A stretch of 64,000 nucleotides of DNA. Source: Arthrobacter sp. ISL-72 (GTDB lineage: Bacteria; Actinomycetota; Actinomycetes; Actinomycetales; Micrococcaceae). The stretch covers positions 1 through 64,000 of the forward strand of contig NZ_JAGGPP010000014.1 in the NCBI RefSeq assembly GCF_018613755.1, in the 5' to 3' direction. Shown piece by piece: positions 45,665 to 54,990 of this stretch. A program made the position numbers and the translations under genes. Each line of letters starts with the position of its first letter. The first letter of the stretch is position 1. The notes beneath the pieces were generated by a model, which had not been told where the DNA came from, did not search any database, and saw only the letters and a program-made list of their open reading frames with translations.

Positions 45665-46498
45665 ATGTCGATCGATTCCGGCACTCCGGAGCCGGGCAGC
45701 ACCACCCCGCGGGTGTCCGGAGAATCAACGCTGGCGCTGAAGCGGCGCGCCCGCAGGATTAACCGGGCGCTCGCCGAGCTCTATCCCTACGCCCACGCCG
45801 AACTGGACTTCCGCAGCCCCTTCGAGCTCCTGGTGGCCACGGTGCTCTCGGCCCAGACCACCGACGTCGTGGTCAACCAGATCACGCCGATGCTGTTCGC
45901 CCGGTATCCGGATGCCAAAAGCATGGCCGAGGCGGACCCGGCCGAGCTCGAAGTGATCCTCAAACCGACAGGTTTCTTCCGGGCTAAGGCGCGCAACGTC
46001 ATGGCGCTGTGCAACCGGCTGGTCGACGAGTACGACGGCGAGGTGCCGCCCAGGCTCCAGGATCTGGTGACGCTGCCGGGCGTCGGGCGGAAAACTGCCA
46101 ACGTGGTCCTGGGCAACGCCTTCGGCATACCCGGAATCACCGTCGACACGCATTTCGGCAGGCTGGCCCGCCGGTTCGGCTGGACGGAATCGGACGACCC
46201 CGTGCGGGTTGAAGCCGACGTGGCAGAGCTGTTCGAACCGAGGGACTGGACCATGCTTTCGCACCGGGTGGTGTTCCACGGGCGGCGCGTCTGCCATTCA
46301 CGCAAACCGGCGTGCGGGGCATGCGCGGTGGCCACCTGGTGCCCCAGCTACGGGACAGGGGAGACGGACGCGGAAAAGGCCCGGAAGCTGCTCAAGTATG
46401 AACTGGCCCCGGGGCAGGAAGCCCTCCTGGCCCAGCTGCTGGCCGAAACACACCGGGCTGCTGAAATCCGCATGGAATCCCAGAAGCGGGCGAAATGA
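45665..46498 (+). CDS. nth: Endonuclease III
   Basis: A base-excision-repair DNA glycosylase/AP lyase for oxidised pyrimidines. The 277-residue protein has the HhH motif [12 protein letters not shown] with the catalytic Lys, the catalytic Asp in TVDTHFGRL, and the 4Fe-4S loop C-x6-C-x2-C-x5-C ([17 protein letters not shown]). The N-terminus is about 25 residues longer than E. coli Nth. It starts 10 bases after the previous stop and overlaps the next gene by four bases. Confidence 0.93.
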   Translation: MSIDSGTPEPGSTTPRVSGESTLALKRRARRINRALAELYPYAHAELDFRSPFELLVATVLSAQTTDVVVNQITPMLFARYPDAKSMAEADPAELEVILKPTGFFRAKARNVMALCNRLVDEYDGEVPPRLQDLVTLPGVGRKTANVVLGNAFGIPGITVDTHFGRLARRFGWTESDDPVRVEADVAELFEPRDWTMLSHRVVFHGRRVCHSRKPACGACAVATWCPSYGTGETDAEKARKLLKYELAPGQEALLAQLLAETHRAAEIRMESQKRAK

Positions 46499-47172
46499 CC
46501 GCCCGCCAGGATCTCATTGACCTGGTTGCCGCCATCGAAGCCGGGAACGGCCCGGCGCGCAATCCCTACTGGCGCGAGCTCAGCGTCGATGACACCGTGG
46601 CCCGCAAGGCCGCGGTGCTGATGCTCTTCGGTGCGCTGGACAACGTGCCGGCGGCTTCGGGAAAGCCCCTGGCTCCCGCTGACCTCGACGTCCTGCTGTT
46701 GGAACGCGCACATACCCTGGACGACCACCCCGGCCAGGTGGCGTTTCCGGGCGGCGGGATCGATCCCGGCGAGTCGCCCATCGAAGCGGCCCTGCGGGAA
46801 GCGGAAGAGGAAACGGGACTGGATGCAGCAGGCGTGGAGGTTCTGGGTGCCATGCCGCAGCTGGCCCTGCCCCGCGGGAATTTCCTGGTGACGCCGGTGC
46901 TGGCCTGGTGGCACTCGCCCTCGCCGGTCCGTGTGGTGGACTATGGCGAATCGGCCCAGGTTTTCCGCATCCCGGTCCGGGACCTGCTGGATCCCGACAA
47001 CCGTGCCATGGCCACCGTCAGCCGTGCGGGCCAGACCTTCCTTAGCCCGGCCTTTGTGGTGAACAAGCTGGTGGTCTGGGGTTTCACCGGGATGGTCCTG
47101 AACGAACTCTTCGATCATCTTGGCTGGTCGGTGCCTTGGGACCGGACCCGGCTGCACCCCATCGACGTGTGA
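46495..47172 (+). CDS. Nudix hydrolase, CoA-pyrophosphatase-like
   Basis: A 225-residue protein. [20 protein letters not shown] precedes the Nudix box (REAEEETGL), and the upstream pattern resembles the UPF0035/NudL CoA diphosphatases. These cleave CoA and its derivatives. It overlaps nth by four bases (ATGA), so the two are coupled; the nth-Nudix pair is common in actinobacteria. Confidence 0.85.
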   Translation: MTARQDLIDLVAAIEAGNGPARNPYWRELSVDDTVARKAAVLMLFGALDNVPAASGKPLAPADLDVLLLERAHTLDDHPGQVAFPGGGIDPGESPIEAALREAEEETGLDAAGVEVLGAMPQLALPRGNFLVTPVLAWWHSPSPVRVVDYGESAQVFRIPVRDLLDPDNRAMATVSRAGQTFLSPAFVVNKLVVWGFTGMVLNELFDHLGWSVPWDRTRLHPIDV

Positions 47173-47195
47173 TTTGCCGCCGAGGTTGTGACGGG

Positions 47196-47396
47196 CTACC
47201 CCGACGCCAGTTCGCGCCGCGAACGGTTGACCACAAGTCCTGTGGCCGCGTTTTCACGGACGGCATTAATACCTGCGACGACGCCTCTCAGCGTCTTGAA
47301 CCGTGGCGAAACCGCCACCAACGTGCCGTCTTCTGCCGTAAGGCGGAAGTAGAAAGCGTCTTCTTCCGCATTAACAATTTCAAATGTGCCAGCCAC
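47196..47396 (-). CDS. YegP family (DUF1508) protein
   Basis: A 66-residue protein: GTFEIVNAEEDAFYFRLTAE, then VAVSPRFKTLRGVVAGINAV and a C-terminal VVNRS. This is one DUF1508 repeat unit, which normally reads FxIxxxxxxxYRFxLxAxNGxxI. Function is unknown. It stands alone, convergent with the Nudix gene, with only 23 bases between stop codons. Confidence 0.8.
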   Translation of the reverse strand: MAGTFEIVNAEEDAFYFRLTAEDGTLVAVSPRFKTLRGVVAGINAVRENAATGLVVNRSRRELASG

Positions 47397-47554
47397 TTAT
47401 AGTGCCTCCCCAAATAACAATGCATCATTGCATCGGCCGGTCCTTGTCGGTGCTGCACTGCCACTGCTGCGAACCGGCTAATTGAGCTTAACCGGGAGGT
47501 GAGGCAGTTCACAAAGCTACCAGCGGGTACGTTACAGGACGTGTCTTATAGGGG

Positions 47555-49261
47555 CTACTTGGCCTTGTCGTAGGAGTCCACCACGGCCACGCTCACCGGA
47601 AATTCCACCGGGATCCGCCCGAACAGTAGTTCCTTCGCGGCAGCAGCCGCCTCCTCGATGGCCTGGATGCATGCGTCCACCGACTCGTCAGGGCAATGCA
47701 CCATCACTTCATCGTGCAGGAAGAACACGAGCTCGCCGGCGGGTTTTCCGGCCGATCTCAAGCCGCGGAGCCGCCGCCGTAATTCGGCCAGCCAGCAGGC
47801 AGCCCAGTCTGCGGCCGACCCCTGGACCACGAAGTTGCGGGTGAACCGGCCGCGGGAGCGGGCGAGCGCGTCGGCCCGCCGTTGCTCTTCGGCTGTGGTG
47901 GACTTCTGGCTCTGCCGCCAGCGGTCCGACGGCGGCGGGCTGCTGCGGCCCAGCCGCGAAGTGACGGTGCCGCCCGCTTCACCGTCCCGCGCGGCCTGTT
48001 CCACGAAGCCGACGGCGCGCGGATACGTGCGGCTCAGCTGCGGCATCAGGCGCCCCGATTCGCCCGTCGTGGCGCCGTAGATCGCGCCAAGCAACGCCAC
48101 CTTCGCCTTGGCACGGTCACCGCCGAAACCCTGGGCTGCGATGCCCGCGTAGAGGTCCTTGTCCCGCGCGGCTTCGGCCATTTTGGAGTCCTGGGCCAGG
48201 GCCACCAGGACCCGCGGCTCAAGCTGCGAGGCGTCCGCCACGATGAGTTTGTAGCCCGGGTCGGCGTGCACGGCGCCCCGGATCTGGCGGGGAATCTGCA
48301 GGGCACCGCCGCCGCGGGATGCCCACCGCCCGGAGACGACGCCTCCCACCACATACTCCGGCTGGAAGCGGCCGTTGTTAACCCAGGCGTCCAGCCAGGC
48401 CCAGCCGTTGGCAGTATGCAGCCGTGACAGCTTCTTGTAGGCAAGGAGCGGTTCGATGGCCGGATGGCTTGATTGCTTCAGCTCCCATTGCCGCGTGGTC
48501 TTCACCTCGATGCCGTTCCGGTGCAGCGCACGCATGAGTTCCTGCGGCGAATCCGGGTTCAGGCCGGGCGAGTTCAGGAGCCTTCGGAGCTCTGTATTCA
48601 GCGCCTCGAGCTTGGCGGGCCGATGTCCCAGCGGTGGTCGGGGGCCCAGGTAGTCGGCGAGGATCCGTTCGTGCAGTCCTTCGCGCCAGGGTACTCCGGT
48701 GTGCTGCATTTCCGCGGCGATCATGGCTCCGGCCGATTCCGCGGCCAGCAGCAGCTGGAGCCGCTGCCTGCGGTTGGCCTCCGTGCTCGCCTGTCTGAGT
48801 GCTTCCTGCTGCGCCGCGTACTCGGCGCGCAGCTCCTCGAGGGAGTGGCCCGGCGCACGGCCGAGCCCGGAGTCTTCGAACAGCGCCCCCTGGTGTGCCG
48901 GCGGGGGCGGCGGTTGGAGGCTGCGGGGCGTCTGCTGCGAATCGTCGTCCTGCGTGAGCTTTTCCGCGTTGCGGGCGTAGGCGGTGTGGGCGGTGAATTC
49001 CGAGTGGGCCAGGATGGCGCCGCAAAGGGCGAGGTCGTAGCAGCGCTCCAGCTCCACGCCCTTCGCCAGCAGCGCGGGGTACCAGTCCTGCGTCCGGTGC
49101 CAGATCCAACGGGGGCGACGCTTTTCGAGTTCACGTACGACGCCGGCCAGCTGGCCGGCGCTGATCAGGCGCGGTTCGGGGTTGCCCGGGGCAGGTGACC
49201 CGTCCGCGGTGAATTCCTGGAGGGCTGCGCCGCCAGCGTGGGCGGACAGCAGCAGATACAT
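47555..49261 (-). CDS. Family A DNA polymerase-like protein (bifunctional exonuclease/polymerase family)
   Basis: A 568-residue protein. The C-terminal half has all polymerase motifs: A (VADASQLEPRVLVALAQD), B (KVALLGAIYGATTG) and C (FFLHDEVMVH). The N-terminal about 190 residues occupy the place of the 3'-5' exonuclease, but the DxE-type metal ligands are not evident, and no 5' nuclease domain is present. ATG at 49261 (MYLLLSAHAGG) is the family start. It probably works in repair or damage tolerance; which is not known. Confidence 0.82.
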   Translation of the reverse strand: MYLLLSAHAGGAALQEFTADGSPAPGNPEPRLISAGQLAGVVRELEKRRPRWIWHRTQDWYPALLAKGVELERCYDLALCGAILAHSEFTAHTAYARNAEKLTQDDDSQQTPRSLQPPPPPAHQGALFEDSGLGRAPGHSLEELRAEYAAQQEALRQASTEANRRQRLQLLLAAESAGAMIAAEMQHTGVPWREGLHERILADYLGPRPPLGHRPAKLEALNTELRRLLNSPGLNPDSPQELMRALHRNGIEVKTTRQWELKQSSHPAIEPLLAYKKLSRLHTANGWAWLDAWVNNGRFQPEYVVGGVVSGRWASRGGGALQIPRQIRGAVHADPGYKLIVADASQLEPRVLVALAQDSKMAEAARDKDLYAGIAAQGFGGDRAKAKVALLGAIYGATTGESGRLMPQLSRTYPRAVGFVEQAARDGEAGGTVTSRLGRSSPPPSDRWRQSQKSTTAEEQRRADALARSRGRFTRNFVVQGSAADWAACWLAELRRRLRGLRSAGKPAGELVFFLHDEVMVHCPDESVDACIQAIEEAAAAAKELLFGRIPVEFPVSVAVVDSYDKAK

Positions 49262-49482
49262 ACCCCTAATTCTGCCTTGCGGAGTGCGGTGCTTTGCGCC
49301 GCGGCCCGGGCCGCAGCGCGCCGCGCACCGCGATGGCGGGCGGCTTGCCCGCGGGCGGGGGTTTTCGTTGGCGCAGGGTGGCGCCCGTCGCACTATCCCT
49401 CCACAGGTGCGCGTTAGCCTTCTTGTCCACATGGCGCGAAGGGCATCTGTCGGTCAGGAGGGTTGCCCGGAACAGTGGCAGG

Positions 49483-50919
49483 ATGAGCAGGCAGCATCTT
49501 CAAGAACCCACGCCGGAAATGACCGGACTGCGCACCGCGGCTTCGGGTGCCGACACCGGGGCGGCAATAGGACCTCCCATAGCTGCTGCCCCGCCGGCCC
49601 GCCGTGATGGCCGGGCCGGAACCGCAGAACCGGCCGCGCCGGCACGCCGCGCTTCCTGTGCTGCCCCGCCCGCACAGCCGGACGACGGCGGCGATCGCCA
49701 GGGAACCCGCGGCCGGGATAGGCCCGGTGCCGGGCAGCGGAATGCGGGTCGCAAGTCTGCCGGGGCCAGGCACCCCGAAGCAGACCCCGCACGCCGCCTT
49801 GTCCCGGCCGCAAGGAGTGTTCCTGCTGCCAAGGATGCGCCGGTGGGCGTGAGGGCTCCGGGCGCGTGGCTTCCGGCAGAGTCGGCCGAAACGCTGCTGG
49901 TGACGGGCTTTGATTTCTTGCGGGGTGAGGTTGAACGGATCGTAGCCGCGGCCGGCGGCCAGCTTCGCGTGGCTGTTGATGCCACCGAAGCGGCTCCGTT
50001 CTGGGACACCGCGGCCGTTGTGTTGGTGGGCAGCGACATCCGCGAATTGCCCCCGCGGCGGCGGGCTCCTGCCGTGCTCGTAGGACTGGGCGGAGAAGGC
50101 GACAGCCTCTGGCACCTTGCTGCCGCCCTGGGTGCGGAGCGCGTGGCGGTGCTCCCGGATGCTGCCGCATGGCTGGCTGAGTACCTGAGCCGCTCCAGGT
50201 CTCCCGAAGCCGGCGGCCTCGTCCTGGGTGTGACCGGCGGCTGCGGCGGCGCCGGCGCCACCACCGCTGCAATCTGGATCGCCCAGGCGGCGGCGGAGTG
50301 GGGAGCCCGGGTTTTGTTGATCGACGGCGACCCTTGGGGCGGCGGGCTGGAACTTGCCCTGGCTGCAGAGGAATCTCCCGGCCTGCGCTGGACCGACCTA
50401 TCGGACGCGAGCGGGAGCATCGATCCGGAGCAGCTGTCCGATGCCCTCCCGGTCGCGGGCGGGTTCTCCTTCCTGTCCTGGCCGGGCAGCCGCGAACGCC
50501 AGACGGGCGTGGAAGCGGCAACCGTCGGCGGTGTTCTCGATGCCGCCCGCAGGGGGTACGAACTCGTGCTGGTGGACATCGGCCGCGGAACGGAACCGCT
50601 GCGTACCTTCGCCTGGGACTGCGACCGCATCCTCGTGGTGGCGCCGGCCCAGCTGAAAGCCGCGGTTTCCTCGGCCCGGCTGCTGCAGGAACTCCCTCCG
50701 GTGGAAACGGCATTGGTGATCAGGGGCAAAGCAGGCGCCGTCCTGGACGGGCCGCTGATCGCCGAATCCGTGGGGCTGCCCCTGCAGGGACTCGTCCCGG
50801 AGGTAAGAGGCACCGCCAACGCCACGGAACTCGGCCGCTTGCTGGAAATGGGCCGCCGGCGCACCGTACGCCGCTTCGCTGCCTCGGTCCTGGACCTGCT
50901 GAGCGGTGAGCTGCCATGA
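49483..50919 (+). CDS. CpaE/TadZ-like protein of the Tad locus (Ssd-type)
   Basis: A 478-residue protein. An Ala/Pro/Arg-rich N-terminus of about 130 residues leads to a receiver-like part (LLVTGFDFLRGEVERIVAAA). A MinD-like ATPase domain follows, with the loop VTGGCGGAGATTAAIW in place of a Walker A; the usual Lys is missing. It matches the 'helicase/secretion neighbourhood CpaE-like' family, which positions Tad machinery and affects septation in mycobacteria (Ssd). The start is uncertain (ATG 49483 or 49519). It is the first gene of the tad operon. Confidence 0.8.
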   Translation: MSRQHLQEPTPEMTGLRTAASGADTGAAIGPPIAAAPPARRDGRAGTAEPAAPARRASCAAPPAQPDDGGDRQGTRGRDRPGAGQRNAGRKSAGARHPEADPARRLVPAARSVPAAKDAPVGVRAPGAWLPAESAETLLVTGFDFLRGEVERIVAAAGGQLRVAVDATEAAPFWDTAAVVLVGSDIRELPPRRRAPAVLVGLGGEGDSLWHLAAALGAERVAVLPDAAAWLAEYLSRSRSPEAGGLVLGVTGGCGGAGATTAAIWIAQAAAEWGARVLLIDGDPWGGGLELALAAEESPGLRWTDLSDASGSIDPEQLSDALPVAGGFSFLSWPGSRERQTGVEAATVGGVLDAARRGYELVLVDIGRGTEPLRTFAWDCDRILVVAPAQLKAAVSSARLLQELPPVETALVIRGKAGAVLDGPLIAESVGLPLQGLVPEVRGTANATELGRLLEMGRRRTVRRFAASVLDLLSGELP

Positions 50920-52190
50920 GCATGCCCTCGCAGCCGCCGGGGGTGTCCAGGTTTCCCGGTCCCGGCGGAGGCACCCGACGGCGGCAGAACCGTGCTTTGG
51001 ACGCGGGCCTGCTCGAATCCGTCCGGGAATCAGTGATGGCTGACTCCGGCCCGCTGACCCCGTCCCGGGTCGCCGCCGCGGTTCAGGCCACAGGAAAACT
51101 CCTGGGAACGGCAGGGTCGCTGGCTGCCGTCGAGCGGATCAGCGCGGAACTCAACGGCCTGGGACCGCTGCAGGTGCTGACCAGGGATCCCTCTGTCACG
51201 GACATCTTCGTCAACGGCCCGGATTCCGTCTGGCTGGACCGGGGAAACGGCCTGGAACATGCAGGGGTGTCGTTTTCCTCCGAAGCGGAAATCCGCGCAC
51301 TGGCGTCCAGGCTGGTGGCAGCAGGCGGGCGGCGCCTTGACGACGGCTCGCCGTGCGTGGACGTCCGGCTCGAGGCCGGGTACCGCATCCACGCCGTCCT
51401 GCCGCCCATTTCTACGGCAGGAACCCTGTTGAGCGTCCGAATCCGGCGGAACGAGGTGTTCACGCTGGATGAACTCCGGGAGGGCGGCATGTTCGGTTCC
51501 CTTGTCCAGGAGGTGCTGGAACGCATGGTCTCCCGTCGGTTGAGTTTTCTGGTCAGCGGTGCCACGGGCTCGGGCAAGACCACTTTGCTCTCCACTCTTC
51601 TGGGACTCTGCCATCCCGGCGAACGCCTGGTCCTCATCGAGGATGCATCCGAACTGAACCCTGTCCATCCGCATGTCGTGTCGTTGGAATCGAGGCACGG
51701 AAACCTCGAAGGGGGCGGTGGCGTTGACCTCGCCGAACTGGTCCGCCAGGCCCTCCGGATGCGGCCGGACCGGCTGGTGGTGGGGGAATGCCGCGGGGCC
51801 GAAGTCCGCGAACTGCTCACAGCCATGAACACCGGCCACACCGGCGGAGGAGGCACCATCCACGCCAACACTGCAGCTGCCGTGCCGGCGAGGCTGACGG
51901 CCCTGGGCGCCCTCGCCGGCATGGGACAGGACGCCATGCGGCTGCAGGTCGCCAGTGCCCTGGACATTGTGGTGCATGTTGAACGCTTCCGCGGCGGACG
52001 CCGGGTGGCATGTGTCGGCGTCGTCGACGACGGCCCGCACGGACTGGAGGTCTCGGTGGCCATAGCTGCGCACGCAGGTACGCTCAACCTGGGACCGGCA
52101 TGGCCAGGGCTTGCGCGGAGGCTGGGCCTTGACACCGAGGTCAACATTGACGCCGCATCGGGCCCGGCTGCGTATCAGGAAAGCACATGA
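50916..52190 (+). CDS. tadA: Tad secretion ATPase TadA
   Basis: A 424-residue type II/IV secretion ATPase that powers pilus assembly. It has an N-terminal domain (LGPLQVLTRDPSVTDIFVNG), Walker A GATGSGKTTLL, the Asp box (VLIEDASEL), Walker B-region LVVGECRGAEV and the His box NTGHTGGGGTIHAN. It overlaps its neighbours by four bases at both ends. Confidence 0.93.
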   Translation: MSMPSQPPGVSRFPGPGGGTRRRQNRALDAGLLESVRESVMADSGPLTPSRVAAAVQATGKLLGTAGSLAAVERISAELNGLGPLQVLTRDPSVTDIFVNGPDSVWLDRGNGLEHAGVSFSSEAEIRALASRLVAAGGRRLDDGSPCVDVRLEAGYRIHAVLPPISTAGTLLSVRIRRNEVFTLDELREGGMFGSLVQEVLERMVSRRLSFLVSGATGSGKTTLLSTLLGLCHPGERLVLIEDASELNPVHPHVVSLESRHGNLEGGGGVDLAELVRQALRMRPDRLVVGECRGAEVRELLTAMNTGHTGGGGTIHANTAAAVPARLTALGALAGMGQDAMRLQVASALDIVVHVERFRGGRRVACVGVVDDGPHGLEVSVAIAAHAGTLNLGPAWPGLARRLGLDTEVNIDAASGPAAYQEST

Positions 52191-53011
52191 TGATCCTGCT
52201 GATCGGGGCACTGGCTGTCGCTGCCTGGCTGGTGGCCAGGCCTCCCGGCGGCCGCTCAGGGAGGATCCGCGCCGCCCTCGGCACTCCGCATCCGCGCCGG
52301 GCCCGGAGAAGCGGAGCCCGCGAGGGGACCGGCGAAAGCGGCGGCCCGCCGGAGGCCCCCAGGTTCAGCCTGGCCGTGGGGCGTGCCCTGTCCCGCCAAC
52401 GGGCCGCGGCGGTGCCGATGACAGTTATCGTGCAGCAACTGGCGGCACTGTTGAAGGGTGGCCGGACGCCGGCGAGGCTCTGGGAAGAACTCTGGCTGGT
52501 GTATTCACCGGATGAGGAAACCGGGGCAGCCGACGGCGGGCCCGGACTGACGCCGGTGACCCGGTCGATGATAGTGGTGGCCCGTGCGGCTGCGACGAGG
52601 GGCTCGCCCGTTGCCGGTGCGATCAGTTCAGCGTTAGGCACTGGCTTCTCCGGTAACAACAACCGCGAACTGAGAATCTGGGGCGAGCTGGCTGCCTGCT
52701 TTGAGATTGCGGAAGCCAGTGGTTGTCCGTTGGCTGATGTCCTCACCCGCTTCGCCGCGCAGCTTGAGGTGGAGGATGATGCCGAAGCAGCCAGGCAGAC
52801 AGCCCTTGCCGGGCCGAAGGCGACCGTCACACTCCTGACCTGGCTGCCGCTTCTGGGCCTCGGACTGGGAGTCGCCCTTGGCGTGGACCCGCTCGCCATC
52901 CTTCTAGGCACACCGCTTGGCACGGCTGCACTCGCGGCCGGCATTGCCCTGACGGTGGCCGGACGGATTTGGTCCGCCCGGCTCGTCCGCACCGCCATCG
53001 GATCACCATGA
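52187..53011 (+). CDS. tadB: Type II secretion F-domain protein TadB
   Basis: A 274-residue membrane protein with an N-terminal helix, a T2SSF domain (about 75-200: VIVQQLAALLKGGRTPARLW, ACFEIAEASGCPLADVLTRF) and two C-terminal helices. It forms the inner-membrane platform with TadC. ATGA overlaps at both ends. Confidence 0.85.
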   Translation: MMILLIGALAVAAWLVARPPGGRSGRIRAALGTPHPRRARRSGAREGTGESGGPPEAPRFSLAVGRALSRQRAAAVPMTVIVQQLAALLKGGRTPARLWEELWLVYSPDEETGAADGGPGLTPVTRSMIVVARAAATRGSPVAGAISSALGTGFSGNNNRELRIWGELAACFEIAEASGCPLADVLTRFAAQLEVEDDAEAARQTALAGPKATVTLLTWLPLLGLGLGVALGVDPLAILLGTPLGTAALAAGIALTVAGRIWSARLVRTAIGSP

Positions 53012-53631
53012 CACCCGAATGGCTGCCTTCCCTGGTGGTCGCCCTGGCGCTCGCCGGTGCAGCGATGCTGGTACTGGCCGGCAGCGGCAAGGCCCGCCGC
53101 AGACTCCGCAGGCATCATCTGTTGGGTCAGGACCGGGCAGATCAAGGCAGTGTGGGCGGCGGAACGGCCGGAGCCCCGGAAATGCAGGCACACGGGGGTC
53201 TGCGGGACACCGCCATGATGCTGGAACTGGTCGGCGCCATGCTCGATGCCGGGTCCGGGATCGGGCGGTCGCTGGAGCTGGTTGCTGGGGCTGCCTCACC
53301 TGAGTACCACCAGTCGCTGCGGCCGGTTGTCTCTGCCTTGGCAATCGGGGCGGACTGGGAAACGGCCTGGCGCAGTTCCGAGACCCGCACTCCGGAACTC
53401 TTGGTCCTGCGGCAGGCGCTGGGCTTCGCTGCCCTGACAGGCGCTCCATCATCAGCCATCCTTTACGCCCAGGCCGCCAGACTCCGGCGGGAGCGGTTCC
53501 GTGCCGCGGAGAAGCGCGCTGCCGCCCTCGGCGTGAGGCTGGTGGTGCCGCTGGGCCTCTGCTCGCTTCCTGCCTTTATCTGTCTGGGCGTGGTGCCGGT
53601 CCTGCTGGCCATGCTTCCTTCCGGAACCTGA
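53008..53631 (+). CDS. tadC: Type II secretion F-domain protein TadC
   Basis: A 207-residue platform protein. The T2SSF domain includes ELVGAMLDAGSGIGRSLELV and ALGFAALTGAPSSAILYAQA, and the C-terminal helix is LGVRLVVPLGLCSLPAFICL. ATG at 53008 overlaps the tadB stop by four bases. A 166-base gap follows before the pilin gene, long enough for an extra promoter or processing site. Confidence 0.85.
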   Translation: MTPEWLPSLVVALALAGAAMLVLAGSGKARRRLRRHHLLGQDRADQGSVGGGTAGAPEMQAHGGLRDTAMMLELVGAMLDAGSGIGRSLELVAGAASPEYHQSLRPVVSALAIGADWETAWRSSETRTPELLVLRQALGFAALTGAPSSAILYAQAARLRRERFRAAEKRAAALGVRLVVPLGLCSLPAFICLGVVPVLLAMLPSGT

Positions 53632-53797
53632 CTTGGAGGCACCCGGCAGCCGCTGCCCTGCCGGCCGAGTGTTCCTCCACAGCCACGACCGCACCGGTTT
53701 TTCCACTTAGCCGAACCCGTCCCTTACCGGCCTTTTCAGGAGCCGGGAGAGTCGACTCAGCCGGCAATTCCGCCGGAAACCAACGAAAGGAAATGCC

Positions 53798-54091
53798 ATG
53801 TCAATCACTTCCGATAACCGCCAGTTCGCCCAGCAGGACTCCTCCCGCGCGGACCGCCCGGAGGATGCCGAAGTCAGGGAGATCTATCCGGGAGCCAGCT
53901 ATGCTGCCCCGGTTTCCGGCCGGCGGCGAAGCCGACTCATGGGATCCGAGGTGGGAATGGCTACCGCTGAATATGCCATCGCCACCCTGGCGGCTGTGGG
54001 CTTTGCCGGCATCCTGGTGTTCATCCTCCGCAGCGACGAAGTCCGGGGGTTCCTGCTGAACCTGATCCGGACGGCGCTGGCGTTGCCATGA
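53798..54091 (+). CDS. DUF4244 protein, Flp-type pilin
   Basis: A 97-residue prepilin. A polar leader of 53 residues ends GSEVG, followed by MATAEYAIATLAAVGFAGIL. The Gly53/Met54 site with Glu at +5 and Tyr at +6 is the prepilin peptidase site of Flp pilins. The leader is long compared with classical Flp. SD AGGAAA precedes the ATG. It is the probable major subunit of the Tad pilus. Confidence 0.88.
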   Translation: MSITSDNRQFAQQDSSRADRPEDAEVREIYPGASYAAPVSGRRRSRLMGSEVGMATAEYAIATLAAVGFAGILVFILRSDEVRGFLLNLIRTALALP

Positions 54092-54600
54092 CCCGCAGGC
54101 TCCACCAGGGGGCACCACCAGCCAAGGAACCCGGTGGTTCGGGGAAGGACCGCGGAGCTGTCACTGCTGAATTCGCCGTTGCACTTCCGGCGGTCCTTCT
54201 TCTGCTGGCCCTGCTGCTCGCGGGCTCGGCGGCCGGGATTACGCAGCTGCGGCTCGAAGAAGCGGCAAGGGCAGGGGCGAGGGCGCTGGCCCGAGGGGAG
54301 GACGCCGGAGCCGTTGACGGAATCGTCCGGCAACTCGCGGGTGCCTCAGCGTCATCGTCGGTGGTGGCCGAAGGCGAATGGCTCAGCGTCACGGTGTTCG
54401 CCAGGGTCTCCGGGCCGGTCGGCTCGATCGTCCCGTGGACATTGTCGGCCCGGGCCTTGGCCCGGAGCGAAACCCCGGAGTCAGCAGGCGTCCGTTCGCC
54501 GGTCTTGCGGTCCCAAACCCAGGGGGACCCGGCGAGGGAGGAGCAGACACGGGAGACACAGCTGAGTGAGGAGCAGCGGCTAGCTGCTGCCGCCTCATGA
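54088..54600 (+). CDS. TadE-like minor pilin
   Basis: A 170-residue pseudopilin. After a polar leader, GAVTAEFAVALPAVLLLLAL gives a Gly23/Ala24 cleavage site with Glu at +5. The remainder is an extracytoplasmic domain (RLEEAARAGARALARGEDAG, WLSVTVFARVSGP). ATGA overlaps with the pilin gene and the next gene show tight coupling. The C-terminal about 40 residues are low complexity. Confidence 0.85.
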   Translation: MTRRLHQGAPPAKEPGGSGKDRGAVTAEFAVALPAVLLLLALLLAGSAAGITQLRLEEAARAGARALARGEDAGAVDGIVRQLAGASASSSVVAEGEWLSVTVFARVSGPVGSIVPWTLSARALARSETPESAGVRSPVLRSQTQGDPAREEQTRETQLSEEQRLAAAAS

Positions 54601-54965
54601 CCTTGCCCGGAAATCCTTCGCAAGGTGCCCGCGAGCGCGGTTCAGGAACGGTTCTTGCGGCCGGGCTGGGGATGCTGGTGATGGTGGCCATGGCGCTGAT
54701 GCTCTTACTGGCCCAGTCCGCCGTGATGGCCTCAAGGGCCGCGGCGGCCGCGGATCTGGCAGCATTGGCGGCCGCAGATGCACTGCGCGGAATCAGCCCG
54801 GGGGTGCCGTGCTCTGTGGCTGCCGAGGTCGCCGGCCGGCAAGGCGCCAGAATATCGAGCTGCACGGAAGGGGGAGGAAACACCGTGGAGATTAGAACCG
54901 AGCTGTTGAGCCGCAGCATGTTCGGAGCGGCCACCGGCCATGCGAGGGCCGGTCCGCCTCCCTGA
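54597..54965 (+). CDS. Rv3654c-family TadE-like protein
   Basis: A 122-residue protein: ERGSGTVLAAGLGMLVMVAM, a helix, then SRAAAAADLAALAAADALRG and a short Cys-containing part. This is the 'helicase/secretion neighbourhood TadE-like' family. It lacks the Glu+5 pilin signature. It is the last gene of the operon, convergent with the helicase. Confidence 0.82.
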   Translation: MTLPGNPSQGARERGSGTVLAAGLGMLVMVAMALMLLLAQSAVMASRAAAAADLAALAAADALRGISPGVPCSVAAEVAGRQGARISSCTEGGGNTVEIRTELLSRSMFGAATGHARAGPPP

Positions 54966-54990
54966 TCGTAGCGGGACGGGCTGATCGGGC

